Positions 22,730-31,963 of a DNA stretch of 64,000 bases are shown here, piece by piece. The DNA comes from Shewanella yunxiaonensis. GTDB taxonomy: Bacteria > Pseudomonadota > Gammaproteobacteria > Enterobacterales > Shewanellaceae. The notes under the pieces were generated by a model. The model saw only the letters and a list, made by a program, of their open reading frames with translations, ran no database searches and was not told the origin of the DNA. The translations under genes were made by a program, and so were the position numbers. The stretch spans positions 1,337,001 through 1,401,000 of the forward strand of contig NZ_CP073587.1 in the NCBI RefSeq assembly GCF_018223345.1, written 5' to 3'. Numbering within the stretch: position 1 is the first letter of the stretch; each line of letters begins with the position of its first letter.

Positions 22730-23446
22730 ATGGAGCAAAGTCTTAGAGAGCGGGTGCAGCAGGTGCTCAATACTCATCCGGGTCAACGTGTATGCCGTTT
22801 CGACTACCAGGGAAATTATTTCTGGTTGAAACAAGCGGAAATTCTGCATGGTACTCAAAGGGTGTTAAAGCCCAATCCCCAACAAGCATTAGAACATGAA
22901 AAAAGCACCTTATTGTTGCTGAAAAATAATTCAGCTCCGGTGCCTCGGATTGTTGACTCTGGTGCAGGTTATTTCGTGGTGGAAGATGCGGGAATTACAT
23001 TAAAGGATTGGTTGAATTCGCCTCTTATCGACGATGAGATGTTGCAGCAGATCCTAGAAGACAGTGCCAGAGCGCTAGCCGGACTACATAACATGGGGTT
23101 TGCCCATGGCCGACCCGCATTAAGGGACATCAGTTGGCGACAAGGGCAGGTAACGTTTATTGATTTTGAGGCTCATCATCCAGAAAAAAGCCTGCTATTT
23201 CAGTACATGCGCGATCTGGTGGTTTATATCCATAGTTTGTACCGCTATCTGGGGCCAGTAAATGACAAAATTGCGAGGGTAATTGAATGTTATCGCAATG
23301 CGGGTGGCGAACAGATCTGGCAAGAGACCAAGCGTTTTCTTGCAAGCTGGCAATGGTTGTATTATTTGCTGCGTCCTTTTCGGGATATCGGTGGTCGTGA
23401 TATCCGTCCGGTTTATTGGTTGCTGTGGCATTTTCGCCATGCCTGA
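22730..23446 (+). CDS. Kinase-fold protein of the lipopolysaccharide-kinase/RIO-like type
   Basis: A 238-residue cytoplasmic protein with small-kinase landmarks: an N-lobe VLKPNPQQALEHEKSTLLLL (Lys and Glu candidates for the ATP-binding pair), hinge-like YFVVEDAG, a catalytic-loop region FAHGRPALRDISW, and a metal-binding-like FIDFEAH. The residue normally Asp in the HxD loop is Arg here (HGRPALRD), which I recall as a conserved variant in a group of lipopolysaccharide-kinase-like proteins; activity is not assured. The start is ATG 22730, with GGAG eight bases upstream. It stands alone between terminator and a long AT-rich spacer. The substrate is unknown. Confidence 0.6.
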   Translation: MEQSLRERVQQVLNTHPGQRVCRFDYQGNYFWLKQAEILHGTQRVLKPNPQQALEHEKSTLLLLKNNSAPVPRIVDSGAGYFVVEDAGITLKDWLNSPLIDDEMLQQILEDSARALAGLHNMGFAHGRPALRDISWRQGQVTFIDFEAHHPEKSLLFQYMRDLVVYIHSLYRYLGPVNDKIARVIECYRNAGGEQIWQETKRFLASWQWLYYLLRPFRDIGGRDIRPVYWLLWHFRHA

Positions 23447-23909
23447 ATTAGCCGATCCCATCACTCAAATTTAACAGCGTCAAAAAACATTCATTGTTAT
23501 TTTTATGTTGCAAATAGCGCTAACTGACTGTTTCTTTTTTTAAATGCATTTTAATAAGATATTAAAATTGTAAACCAATGAAAAATGGTCAAAAAATAAT
23601 CTGGTATGACCAGTATATTTTTTAATCATGCTTATTGCTTGTTTTCCAAGGAAAACTACTGAAACCCTCGAATTTACTGGGTTTCAGCCTATATACATTG
23701 CTTTGTTACTTTCCTAGAATGCCTGCTCTAAACAGGTAAAAACCTGTTAGAAATAAAAAATGAGACATATATCACGAAATGGCGGAAGGGAAATCCTTCG
23801 TGCATATAAGTTTCAAATAGTTAAATACAAGAAATACAAATTTGCCGCATCGTTTTTATACGGTCTGCAGCAGGGATGTGTTTTGCTCAAAATTTAAATG
23901 AGACCGATC
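23447..23909. other. AT-rich intergenic region with two hairpins (leader of the secreted protease)
   Basis: About 460 bp without a supportable gene. Two inverted repeats are visible: AACAGGT-AAAA-ACCTGTT at 23731-23748, and CACGAA (23773-23778) pairing with TTCGTG (23797-23802) around an inner GGA/TCC stem. They could be a structured 5' leader or operator sites for the downstream protease gene. No match to a known riboswitch class was recognised. Confidence 0.4.
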
Positions 23910-26864
23910 ATGAAATTTTCCGCCTTCATACTGTTATGTAGCGCTGTGCTCAGTCCGGCGCTGTTTGCGAGTACGTCTGTTGACGAACGTTTAGCCTCCA
24001 AAACTAGCAATACTTCAACCTTAAAAGCTGATGTAGAAGCGCGTTCAATCGCTTTGGGAAAGCAAGGTGTTGCAGTGACAAAAAGCAATGGAAATGCGGA
24101 CATTGCCAAGTTGGTCAGTAATGCAGAAACAAGACAGCAAAAGCTATTGGCGCTGTTCAGAAAAGATCCCCAAGCGGCAGTAAATGCAATTCTTCCCGCC
24201 GATGTCAGGAGCCAATTACCCACAGAAATACAGCCTTATTTGGCACAGTATGGCGAACTGGAGGGTAAGTTGCTGTTGGTTAATGAAGACAGTGAAGATG
24301 GCACTCATCGCATACGCTATTTCATTTCTAATGATAAAAACGACAACATTGAGTTAGCAGTTTCAGCATCACAGCAACAAGCGCTGAAATCAGGCATGAA
24401 TGTCAAAGTCAAAGGTTGGCAATTCAAGAACACTGAACAGCAAGTCAGTGCCGTAGCGGTTGCTGACGATAGCGATTCATTGCAGGTGCTGGCGGCGACT
24501 GATAACACTACTACGGCAGATCCTGTGACCAGCTCTGGTGTGCTCAGTGGCACCACTGGCGATCAGAAGTTGCTAGTATTGTTACTTAATTTTCAGGACA
24601 ATCCGACAGTTCAACCATGGACTATTGCTGAAGTTCAACAGATGGTCTTTGGCACTATTAATCAGTATTACCAGGAAGCGTCATATGGTCAGACATCGCT
24701 TAGCGGTGATGTTAAGGGCTATTACACGCTACCGGTAGATACCAACTGTGACTACATGTCGTTGGATGCATATGCTCAGCAAGCGGCGACAGATAATGGT
24801 ATCGATCTGTCACAGTACCAGCGTCTGGTTTATATCTTCCCTCAAAACAGCACCTGTGGCTGGCGGGGTCAGGGGACCATCGGTGGTAGCCCTTCTCGTG
24901 CCTGGATCAATGGCGAAATGAATCTGCTGACTATTGGTCATGAACTCGGTCATAACCTCGGCTTAAAACATGCGAAAGAACTGAGCTGTGGTAGCGGTTA
25001 TCTGAGTGACAGTTGTATAGCGATTACTTACGGCGATACGCTGGATATCATGGGTAAGTCTGAAGGCCATTTTAACCTGTTCAATAAAGAGCGCCTTGGT
25101 TGGTTGACCAGTGCTGATATTGTACAGGCGGACACCGATGGCAGTTACCAGATAACACCTTATGAAACCGCCCGAGACGGTCAGCCGAAGGGGTTAAAAG
25201 TCCGTCGTGGCACCGATAGTCTGACAGGTGACGCATTGTGGTATTACCTGGAGTATCGTCAACCCATTGGTTTTGATGCTTTCTTGGCGGGTAAGGCTGA
25301 CACCCAGGGGGTGCTGGTACACCTTAACGAAAGTGCCAACGATATTGAAAGTAGCGAACTGCTGGACATGACGCCTCAAAGTAGTTTGTTTGATTTGGAC
25401 GATGCCGCATTAGCCGCCGGAAAAAGTTATAACGATAGCGCTGCAGGCGTCACTATTACGACGGAAAGCGTAAGTAGCTCAGATGCGAGTGTTTATGTGA
25501 CCTATCAGGGCAGTTCCTGTGTACGGTCTCAGCCGTTGGTTACTGTGACCCCCGGTAGCAGTGATTGGGTAACAGCAGGTAGCTCAGTGGCTTATAGCGT
25601 TACCGTGACCAATAGTGACAGTTTGGAATGTAGTGATAGCAGCTTTACCGTCAGCACAGCGTTACCAACCGGCTGGCAGCAGACTGCACAGACGTTGACC
25701 CTCTCTCCTGGGCAAAGTAATACCGTGACGCTGAATGTCACCTCGGCTGCCACTGCTGCAGACGGTTATTATGATTTGCCAATCAGTGCCACTGCGACTA
25801 ATGATGGCGCTGAATACAGTAACAGCCAGACGGTCAGTTATGTCATTGCGACTATTGCAAACACCTGTACCGCCAGTACTCCTGGCTGGAGCTTACAGAC
25901 AGCGACTAGCGGTGAAGTCGAAGCAGGTACGGCAGTGACTTACCAAGGGATCATCAGCAACCTTGATAGTGATGGTTGTGACGCCTCAACCTTTGATGTC
26001 GCAGCCCAAGTGCCTGCTGGCTGGAGTGCCACAACGGCCAGTGTGACGCTGCAACCAGGTGAACAGCAATCCGTAGCGGTGCAAGTTGCATCGCCACTCA
26101 CTGCTAATGATGGTACTTATGATTTCAGCATGACGACATCAAGTGAGACTGACAGCACGTTACAAAGCAGCGCCAGCGCTAGTTATATCATCAGCAGCCC
26201 TCAAGCTACATGTAATGAGTTGGCCCCAACTATTGTGGTTACTGGTGGTGGTACTTCAGTAGCCGCGGGGACTCAACAAACCTACACAGTCAAGGTCAGC
26301 AATGGTAACGACAGTAGCTGCGATAATATGAGTTATGCAATCTCAGCCACTGTGCCTGCTGGATGGCAGGCAGGTTCTGCCAGCATTACGCTGGCAAGTG
26401 GTACTACCCAGACCCTATCTTTGGTGGTTACTTCAGCGACAGATACGAGTGCCGGTGATTACTCCCTGACATTCACTGCCAGCAATACCGCTACCGGCAT
26501 TAGTAACAGCGCGGTGACGAGCTACAGTGTGGCGCAGGCTGCCAACACAGCTCCTGTAGCGGTGGATGATTCTGTGTCAATCAGCAGTAAAGTCGCGGTA
26601 GACGTTAGCGTGCTGCAAAACGATACGGATGCTGATGGTGATGCACTGTCCATCGTCAGTTTTACCCAAGGCGCAAAGGGTAGCGTCGCTATGTCAGCTG
26701 ATGGCGTGTTGCGTTATACCCCTTCCAAATCGTTTAAAAGCAGTGATAGTTTCAGTTACACCATCACTGATGGCCAAAGCAGTTCGACTGCGACAGTGAC
26801 AGTTACCTTGTCATCAACGTCGGATACAACGACCAGTACCAGCAAAGGTAAGGGTAAGCCTTAA
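23910..26864 (+). CDS. Large secreted zinc metalloprotease (gametolysin M11/M6-like) with NEW3-type repeats
   Basis: A 984-residue exported protein. The signal peptide MKFSAFILLCSAVLSPALFA comes first, then a propeptide-like region to about residue 205, then a catalytic domain with HELGHNLGLKHA. The predicted zinc ligands are His344, His348 and His354, with Glu345 catalytic. After that come three related repeats of about 105 residues (about 540-860), each with a paired-Cys start, a P(T/A)GW core and LSPGQSNTVTLNVTS-type strands, as in NPCBM-associated NEW3 domains. A cadherin-like/Ig module with NDTDADGDALSI follows (about 875-965), and a basic KGKGKP end. No GlyGly-CTERM sorting tail is seen. 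It probably degrades extracellular protein or glycoprotein; the substrate is unknown. The start 23910 gives the cleanest signal peptide (ATG 23898 is an alternative). Confidence 0.82.
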   Translation: MKFSAFILLCSAVLSPALFASTSVDERLASKTSNTSTLKADVEARSIALGKQGVAVTKSNGNADIAKLVSNAETRQQKLLALFRKDPQAAVNAILPADVRSQLPTEIQPYLAQYGELEGKLLLVNEDSEDGTHRIRYFISNDKNDNIELAVSASQQQALKSGMNVKVKGWQFKNTEQQVSAVAVADDSDSLQVLAATDNTTTADPVTSSGVLSGTTGDQKLLVLLLNFQDNPTVQPWTIAEVQQMVFGTINQYYQEASYGQTSLSGDVKGYYTLPVDTNCDYMSLDAYAQQAATDNGIDLSQYQRLVYIFPQNSTCGWRGQGTIGGSPSRAWINGEMNLLTIGHELGHNLGLKHAKELSCGSGYLSDSCIAITYGDTLDIMGKSEGHFNLFNKERLGWLTSADIVQADTDGSYQITPYETARDGQPKGLKVRRGTDSLTGDALWYYLEYRQPIGFDAFLAGKADTQGVLVHLNESANDIESSELLDMTPQSSLFDLDDAALAAGKSYNDSAAGVTITTESVSSSDASVYVTYQGSSCVRSQPLVTVTPGSSDWVTAGSSVAYSVTVTNSDSLECSDSSFTVSTALPTGWQQTAQTLTLSPGQSNTVTLNVTSAATAADGYYDLPISATATNDGAEYSNSQTVSYVIATIANTCTASTPGWSLQTATSGEVEAGTAVTYQGIISNLDSDGCDASTFDVAAQVPAGWSATTASVTLQPGEQQSVAVQVASPLTANDGTYDFSMTTSSETDSTLQSSASASYIISSPQATCNELAPTIVVTGGGTSVAAGTQQTYTVKVSNGNDSSCDNMSYAISATVPAGWQAGSASITLASGTTQTLSLVVTSATDTSAGDYSLTFTASNTATGISNSAVTSYSVAQAANTAPVAVDDSVSISSKVAVDVSVLQNDTDADGDALSIVSFTQGAKGSVAMSADGVLRYTPSKSFKSSDSFSYTITDGQSSSTATVTVTLSSTSDTTTSTSKGKGKP

Positions 26865-26880
26865 ACTGATGCTAGATATA

Positions 26881-26910
26881 AAAAAGAGCCAGTGAATACT
26901 GGCTCTTTTT
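26881..26910. terminator. Terminator between the protease gene and the convergent surface-protein gene
   Basis: Perfect hairpin AAAAAGAGCCAGT / ACTGGCTCTTTTT with a GAAT loop, flanked on both strands by T-runs. Confidence 0.9.
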
Positions 26911-26935
26911 GTTAGGTATTACCGAGAATAACAAT

Positions 26936-29233
26936 TTATTCTGCAGTACCTACCTGGATAGTGACATCAGAGGTTGAATCAGCACCCTCATCGTCAACTA
27001 CTTGTACTACAACATCGTTCAGGAAGCTGATTGGATTGGTATTTTCCAGTCCTGGCTTGAACTCAATAGTAAAGGCACAGGCATAAGTGTCTGTAGCAGA
27101 GCCATTGTAGCCTAGCTCATGTCCAGAATCACACTGTGGGTAGGCCATACCATCAAAATCGCCGCCAGCGTTGATAATACGGAATCCGGCTTCATCAGCA
27201 CCTGGGAACACGTCAACTCCGCCTAAAGTCAACAGGTTAAGAGTGACGTTTTCGATACCGGCGTTATGCATCTCCAGCACTACCAGCATGCTGGCAGCAA
27301 ACTTCAGATCGGTGGCAGGTGATGTCGGTGTGAAGGTCACAGTGGCGTTGTCGTCATCGGTTACCGGCTGACCATCACTATCAATACCGTTAACGGTAGC
27401 AACGTTCACATGGGAATCGCCGGCATTACCCTTCAGCTGTTCTGGGATGACGCACTCTGCCCATTGTCCGGGATACAGCACATAACCTAACAGCGGAGTT
27501 GCTGAAATGGCACCGGATTCACTGGTGTTAGTGATCATACAGTCACCAGTCAGGGTACCAAATTTATCGTCAGTCAATGAAGTGAAGGTAACATAATCGA
27601 CAGTATTCTGACCGTTAACCTGAGAATCTACCGAAACTCTGAAGGTGTAGTTCACAGTACGTGTCACGCTCGGATCATCACCAGTCTCCAGCACACTAGT
27701 CGGATTTGCTGTTTTTTCCAGGGTAATCGCTGATGGGATATCGTTGATGGTTACAGTGGCTGAATCGTTATCGGTCGCCTCTGCATTCTCGTCATCCACG
27801 GCTTTGGCGGTTACCGTATTGGTGTGGGAACCCGCACCGGTGCCAGAGATAAATTCAGTAAATGTACAGATGTATTCATTACCAGTGCCCTTATAAATGG
27901 AAACACCAGTAAGACAACTACCTTTACCATTCAGATCACCAAATTTATCATCCATCAGAGATGTCAGTGTTACCGGATCATCAAAATCGCCGGAAAGGTT
28001 GAAGACTTTGACGGTATAGATGACATCGGCACCAGATTCGGGTACCTGATCTATATTGGTGGTTTTCTGGACATCGATCACCGGGGGAACATTGGTGATT
28101 GATACCGTTTTCTCCAAAGAGCAATGATCGCCATCAACGGCTCCACTAAATGCGGCACAACTGTCGCCGTCCAGTACTGGATCCGCGTTTATATCCACCA
28201 GATGTGCCTTGATATAGTCTTTATAGAGCTGAGGATCGGGCACAAACGGCAGGTGGCTATCAATAATCTTGACCTTGAACATACAGCTGTAAGAGCCACT
28301 TGCGGCAATTTCACCGCCGTTGGCCGGCTGGGTACAGTTAGTTTCTGTCAGATACACACCATCGGTGGTACCGGTAGATGTTGCCCCCCACAGATTAATA
28401 GTCAGATCATAAGTACCATCGCCATCCACGTCGATTTCATCAGTTAATGCAGTGAGGAAGATCGGGGTGTAATCGTTGGGGTTATTGAAGTTGACATTAA
28501 AGCTGTATTCTCCACCTGGTTCGGTATGAGTAGCAGGAGTTGCTGCTGACTTCATGATTGTTGGGGGTTCAGGTTTGACAAACACATCGATATCAAACGC
28601 ATCACAACGACATTTAGACGGGGTACCCGGCGCCGCAGGGTCATTTTCACTACAGTCGGCACCTTCTTTGTTGTGCCAGGCCATACAGTAGTTAAACTCT
28701 GCCTTGCCTGAGCTGTCATCATCACGGCAGTACATGGTGATTTGTTCACCGGTGTACACGTGGGTCGCAGAGTATCCGGCCGCTTTACTGATATCGGCAC
28801 AGGCATCGAGTCCATTTTCAAGATCGACCCCAGGTCCATTGGTTTTGCCTAACAGAATAGAACAGGTATTAGTTGGGTCACTGTCCTGAGCACTCCAAGA
28901 ACCTTCAGGAAGGTACACGGAGTAGTCGTAACGCTCGTTTGCGGTGGTGGTGATGGTCACATCGGCCAAAAATGTCACATCTTGGCCCAGTGTACATTCT
29001 ACCGGAGTAGACCCATCCAGATTAGTGATATGGTCGACCTTACTGACGCGTACGTCATTCGCGGTACAGTTCAATGCAAACCCGGCCTGTTCTGCCATAC
29101 ACGCCTGATCAGTTAGTTGCGGGAAAAATGACGCATTTGCGGGCGTCAGTCCACCGATACTGTACAAACCGGCAGCGCAGAACAGGGCGATGCCTAATGT
29201 CCTGATTAGCTGGTAATATTTGACAATTTTCAT
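26936..29233 (-). CDS. Secreted cysteine-rich protein with DUF11-like repeats
   Basis: A 765-residue exported protein of unknown role. The signal peptide runs to about residue 34 (LTPANA), and the mature start SFFPQLTDQACMAEQAGF is followed by NCTANDVRVSKV. Three or four beta-sandwich repeats are visible (about 225-370, 385-485, 495-625, 640-760) with motifs such as TLEKTANPTSV, FTSLTDDKFGTL and DDDNATVTF, as in DUF11/conserved-repeat surface proteins. Many paired cysteines suggest disulfides, fitting a neighbouring DsbA-like lipoprotein. No transmembrane anchor or sorting signal is seen at the C-terminus. An AGGAGG ribosome binding site lies 8 bases before the ATG. It is convergent with the protease gene. 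Confidence 0.75.
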   Translation of the reverse strand: MKIVKYYQLIRTLGIALFCAAGLYSIGGLTPANASFFPQLTDQACMAEQAGFALNCTANDVRVSKVDHITNLDGSTPVECTLGQDVTFLADVTITTTANERYDYSVYLPEGSWSAQDSDPTNTCSILLGKTNGPGVDLENGLDACADISKAAGYSATHVYTGEQITMYCRDDDSSGKAEFNYCMAWHNKEGADCSENDPAAPGTPSKCRCDAFDIDVFVKPEPPTIMKSAATPATHTEPGGEYSFNVNFNNPNDYTPIFLTALTDEIDVDGDGTYDLTINLWGATSTGTTDGVYLTETNCTQPANGGEIAASGSYSCMFKVKIIDSHLPFVPDPQLYKDYIKAHLVDINADPVLDGDSCAAFSGAVDGDHCSLEKTVSITNVPPVIDVQKTTNIDQVPESGADVIYTVKVFNLSGDFDDPVTLTSLMDDKFGDLNGKGSCLTGVSIYKGTGNEYICTFTEFISGTGAGSHTNTVTAKAVDDENAEATDNDSATVTINDIPSAITLEKTANPTSVLETGDDPSVTRTVNYTFRVSVDSQVNGQNTVDYVTFTSLTDDKFGTLTGDCMITNTSESGAISATPLLGYVLYPGQWAECVIPEQLKGNAGDSHVNVATVNGIDSDGQPVTDDDNATVTFTPTSPATDLKFAASMLVVLEMHNAGIENVTLNLLTLGGVDVFPGADEAGFRIINAGGDFDGMAYPQCDSGHELGYNGSATDTYACAFTIEFKPGLENTNPISFLNDVVVQVVDDEGADSTSDVTIQVGTAE

Positions 29234-29690
29234 CTTGTGTTCCTCCTGGATCTTATAAATAGCAATCGATCCAACTGGGATTGATGTACGTACTGTGTTG
29301 AGACCAGATCAAGGAAGGCCGTTTTAGTCATGCAACCTCTTCCAGTTCAGCACGGTTTGTGCAACAACAATAAGAATGCATCGTCAATTAGCAAACGTTG
29401 TTCCACAAAGTTATTGCATTGTTTTTAAAGTGTTTTTTATATATTTCAGAAGGTTTAAATGGGGATCGTGTTGCTTGAATGTTACACATTTGTTTTTTGT
29501 TGTGATTAATGCTTTAAATTCAATAGACTATCTGTGTAATGTGGGTGCAACACGTGACCTCCGGTGATACAGATTGATTGCTGCGTTTAGGGGAGGGCAA
29601 TGGTAAGAATGAACGGTGAAATATAATGCGTTACCGTTACACAGCGCTGCTGATAAAGTCGTTCTGTGTAACGGTAAAAAGCTGTAGGCG
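29234..29690. other. Intergenic region upstream of the surface-protein gene
   Basis: About 457 bp. It holds the promoter side of the minus-strand surface-protein gene and the 3' side of the DsbA-like gene. An inverted repeat at 29631-29677 is listed separately. A 63-codon open frame at 29376-29567 has no ribosome binding site and looks fortuitous. No sigma-54 -24/-12 element was found. Confidence 0.5.
29631..29677. repeat. Long perfect inverted repeat after the DsbA-like gene
   Basis: Two 14-base arms, TTACCGTTACACAG (29631-29644) and CTGTGTAACGGTAA (29664-29677), are perfectly complementary around a 19-base spacer. The element starts 14 bp beyond the stop of the minus-strand DsbA-like gene. 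It could terminate or stabilise that transcript, though no clear T-run follows, or act as a protein-binding site. Confidence 0.6.
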
Positions 29691-30461
29691 TTAATCTGCG
29701 AGCTTTTTGGATATCAGCGGCAAAAAGGCTTCAATGGGTTGTGCACCAACCAAAAGTTCGGGTTCAATCAACTGGTTATCTTTGACTTTACCAATGACGA
29801 AACTGGGGGTGCCATTAATCCCTAACTGCTGGCCATAAGCCAGATCGGCAGCGACCTGAGTTTTTATCGCAGGATCAGCAAGGCATTTTTTAAATGTATC
29901 CATATTGAGTTTTAACTGCTCGGCAGCGCTAGCATAAAGTTCGTCACCTAATGTCTTGACGTTGGCGAATAACCGTTCGCGCATCGGCCAATATTGCTGT
30001 TGCGCTTTAGCGCATTCAGCCGCAATGGCCGCGCCTTCGGCTTTGCTGTGAAAGCTCAGTGGGTAATTACGCACCACGTACAGTACTTTGCCATTATCAA
30101 TAAACTCTGATTTGAGCTTGCTAAAACTGGTATCCATAAACCGTTTACAGTAGGGACACTGAAAATCTGAAAACTCCAGAATTGCCACCTTGGCATCCTT
30201 TGACCCCAAAGAGGGCAGGGTTCCCCCCAAATCCAGGTCTTTTAATGTCGGTAGTGTTTTGGTTTTAGGCCGGGTGGAATCAGTTGCTATCTGGTGAATT
30301 TCATCCACCTGTTTGGCGACTTGCTTGAGCTGGATCTGCAGATTTTTAACATCCTGCCGCAACATCTGTAGTTGCTGCTGATCATCTGACGGCTTAGGTT
30401 GGCAGGCAACCAATGCCGCACATGTTAACAACAGGCTAATGACTGAACCGTATTTATACAT
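29691..30461 (-). CDS. DsbA/DsbG-family thioredoxin-fold lipoprotein
   Basis: A 256-residue lipoprotein. The N-terminal signal ends in the lipobox LVAC, with Cys20 as the lipidated residue. A coiled-coil segment follows (about 28-62, LRQDVKNLQIQLKQVAKQV). The DsbA-like thioredoxin domain starts with VAILEFSDFQ and has an active site C102-P-Y-C105. The cis-Pro loop GTPSFVIG is present. A CPYC site and coiled-coil N-terminus suggest a membrane-tethered disulfide oxidoreductase. It may act on the cysteine-rich secreted protein encoded next door, but this is inference. It is downstream of the sigma-54 activator gene on the same strand (43 bp). Confidence 0.85.
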   Translation of the reverse strand: MYKYGSVISLLLTCAALVACQPKPSDDQQQLQMLRQDVKNLQIQLKQVAKQVDEIHQIATDSTRPKTKTLPTLKDLDLGGTLPSLGSKDAKVAILEFSDFQCPYCKRFMDTSFSKLKSEFIDNGKVLYVVRNYPLSFHSKAEGAAIAAECAKAQQQYWPMRERLFANVKTLGDELYASAAEQLKLNMDTFKKCLADPAIKTQVAADLAYGQQLGINGTPSFVIGKVKDNQLIEPELLVGAQPIEAFLPLISKKLAD

Positions 30462-30504
30462 GGCTTGCTCCTTGGCAGAGTATCCCTTATACGGCTGGGA
30501 GTTA

Positions 30505-31872
30505 TCATAATTGAATATTGCATTTTTTAATCAAGCGGTAAAAAGTCGTCCGTGAAATATTCAGTTGTCTGGCCGCGGCTGAGATATTGTTATTATTTTC
30601 GGTTACCGCTTTCAGTAACAAATCGGCATCCAGTTTTGCCCGTTGCAAATTAAGTGCTTCGCAGGATTCAACAATGGTATTAGCTGACAATCCTAACGCC
30701 TGCGCCTGAATTATCTTATTGTCAGTCAACACCACTGCGCGATGAATGCGGTTACGTAGTTCACGCACATTGCCTGGCCAACTGTAGCTACAGATGGCTT
30801 TTACGGCGTCATCACTGAATACCATATTTTTATCCGCCCCCAGACAGTCATCCAACAACTGCTGTGCCAGCAGCATAATATCACTGCGGTATTCTCTGAG
30901 ACTTGGTACATGTAAGCGTAATACATTTAACCGGTGAAAGAGATCTTCACGAAAACGTCCTTCATCGACGGCGGATTCCAGATCCTGGTGAGACGCAAAC
31001 AGTAAACGGCAATCCACCTTTAAAGGGGTATTACTGCCGATGCGCATAATGGTGTGATCATCGAGGAAATGCAGCAAATGGACTTGTAAATCTAGCGGTA
31101 AATCGGCAATTTCATCCAGAAATAAGGTTCCGCCATTGGCTTGTTCTATTTGACCAATATAGCGTTTATCTGCTCCGGTAAATGCGCCTTTTTCATGTCC
31201 GAATAACGTGGAGTGAATAATTCCCGACGGTAATGCACCACAATTAACGCTGATAAACGGCCCATCAGATCGTTTCGATAGTTGATGCAGCCATTTTGCA
31301 CAGAGTCCTTTCCCTGAGCCGGTTTCACCACTGAGCAATACAGTTTCATCGGCAGCCCCAAATTTTTGCAAATTGCGTCGCAGCGCCTGCAGTATCGGAT
31401 GGTCACCCTGAATATCTGGAATAATAGGATTTTTGCTGGATAAGGCGGGGATGGTCGGGCACAACTGCGCCATTCCCCATGCATGACCAATGGCATTTAT
31501 CACACGACACCAGTCCACCGGAAGGTGGTAGTAATCCACGAAATTAGCGGATAACAGCCAGCTATTATCCTTATTTAAAGGTGTGTCAGAAATTCCCAGC
31601 CAGTAAATACAGGGAAATTGCTGGTGGATGGTATCGATTTCATTGGCCAGGAAGTGCTGATTACTCGTATTGATGGTGGCGACTGCCACCTGAATATTAT
31701 ATTTGTGAATTGCTTGCAGCGCTTGGGTGGCATTGTTGACCGGAACGCAACGCCAAGCGGTATTTTGAAGTTTTTGACGACATTGTTGCAGACAATCTTC
31801 TGGATCCAGCAATAAAAAATAACGTTTTTCAACGTTATCTGTTGCGGGAAGGTGTTTGTCTGTCTGGTCCAT
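30505..31872 (-). CDS. Sigma-54-dependent transcriptional activator, VpsR-like
   Basis: A 455-residue NtrC-type activator. The N-terminal domain (about 1-125) looks like a degenerate receiver (RYFLLLDPEDCLQQC) without a clear phosphoacceptor Asp pocket. The AAA+ domain has Walker A GETGSGKG, the sigma-54 loop GAFTGA and Walker B GGTLFLDEIADL, so sigma-54 dependence is well supported. The C-terminal Fis-type helix-turn-helix is NISAAARQLNISRTTFYRLI. Architecture resembles VpsR, the biofilm and c-di-GMP regulator of Vibrio, but target genes are unknown. The start is set at ATG 31872 because the upstream in-frame extension overlaps the MBL-fold gene. Confidence 0.85.
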   Translation of the reverse strand: MDQTDKHLPATDNVEKRYFLLLDPEDCLQQCRQKLQNTAWRCVPVNNATQALQAIHKYNIQVAVATINTSNQHFLANEIDTIHQQFPCIYWLGISDTPLNKDNSWLLSANFVDYYHLPVDWCRVINAIGHAWGMAQLCPTIPALSSKNPIIPDIQGDHPILQALRRNLQKFGAADETVLLSGETGSGKGLCAKWLHQLSKRSDGPFISVNCGALPSGIIHSTLFGHEKGAFTGADKRYIGQIEQANGGTLFLDEIADLPLDLQVHLLHFLDDHTIMRIGSNTPLKVDCRLLFASHQDLESAVDEGRFREDLFHRLNVLRLHVPSLREYRSDIMLLAQQLLDDCLGADKNMVFSDDAVKAICSYSWPGNVRELRNRIHRAVVLTDNKIIQAQALGLSANTIVESCEALNLQRAKLDADLLLKAVTENNNNISAAARQLNISRTTFYRLIKKCNIQL

Positions 31873-31963
31873 AACATGAGACCTTTTTTTGACCCGTTCT
31901 CCTTTAAATTTTAGGAAAGGTTTATCTAGGTAACAAACCTGACCAGCAGTATTTTGAATGGTA

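Noticed and set aside
23760-23775. CRP-like word TGAGACATATATCACG upstream of the protease gene
   Set aside because: Both half-sites carry a mismatch and AT-rich DNA gives such matches by chance.
23447-23909. c-di-GMP (GEMM-type) riboswitch in the protease leader
   Set aside because: Hairpins are present, but the conserved GEMM core segments were not found.
29234-29400. Sigma-54 promoter for the surface-protein gene
   Set aside because: No GG-N10-GC element with the usual TGGCACG/TTGCA context was seen on the minus strand.
29376-29567. 63-codon open frame in the intergenic region
   Set aside because: It has no ribosome binding site, no recognisable family, and an AT-rich codon pattern unlike neighbouring genes.
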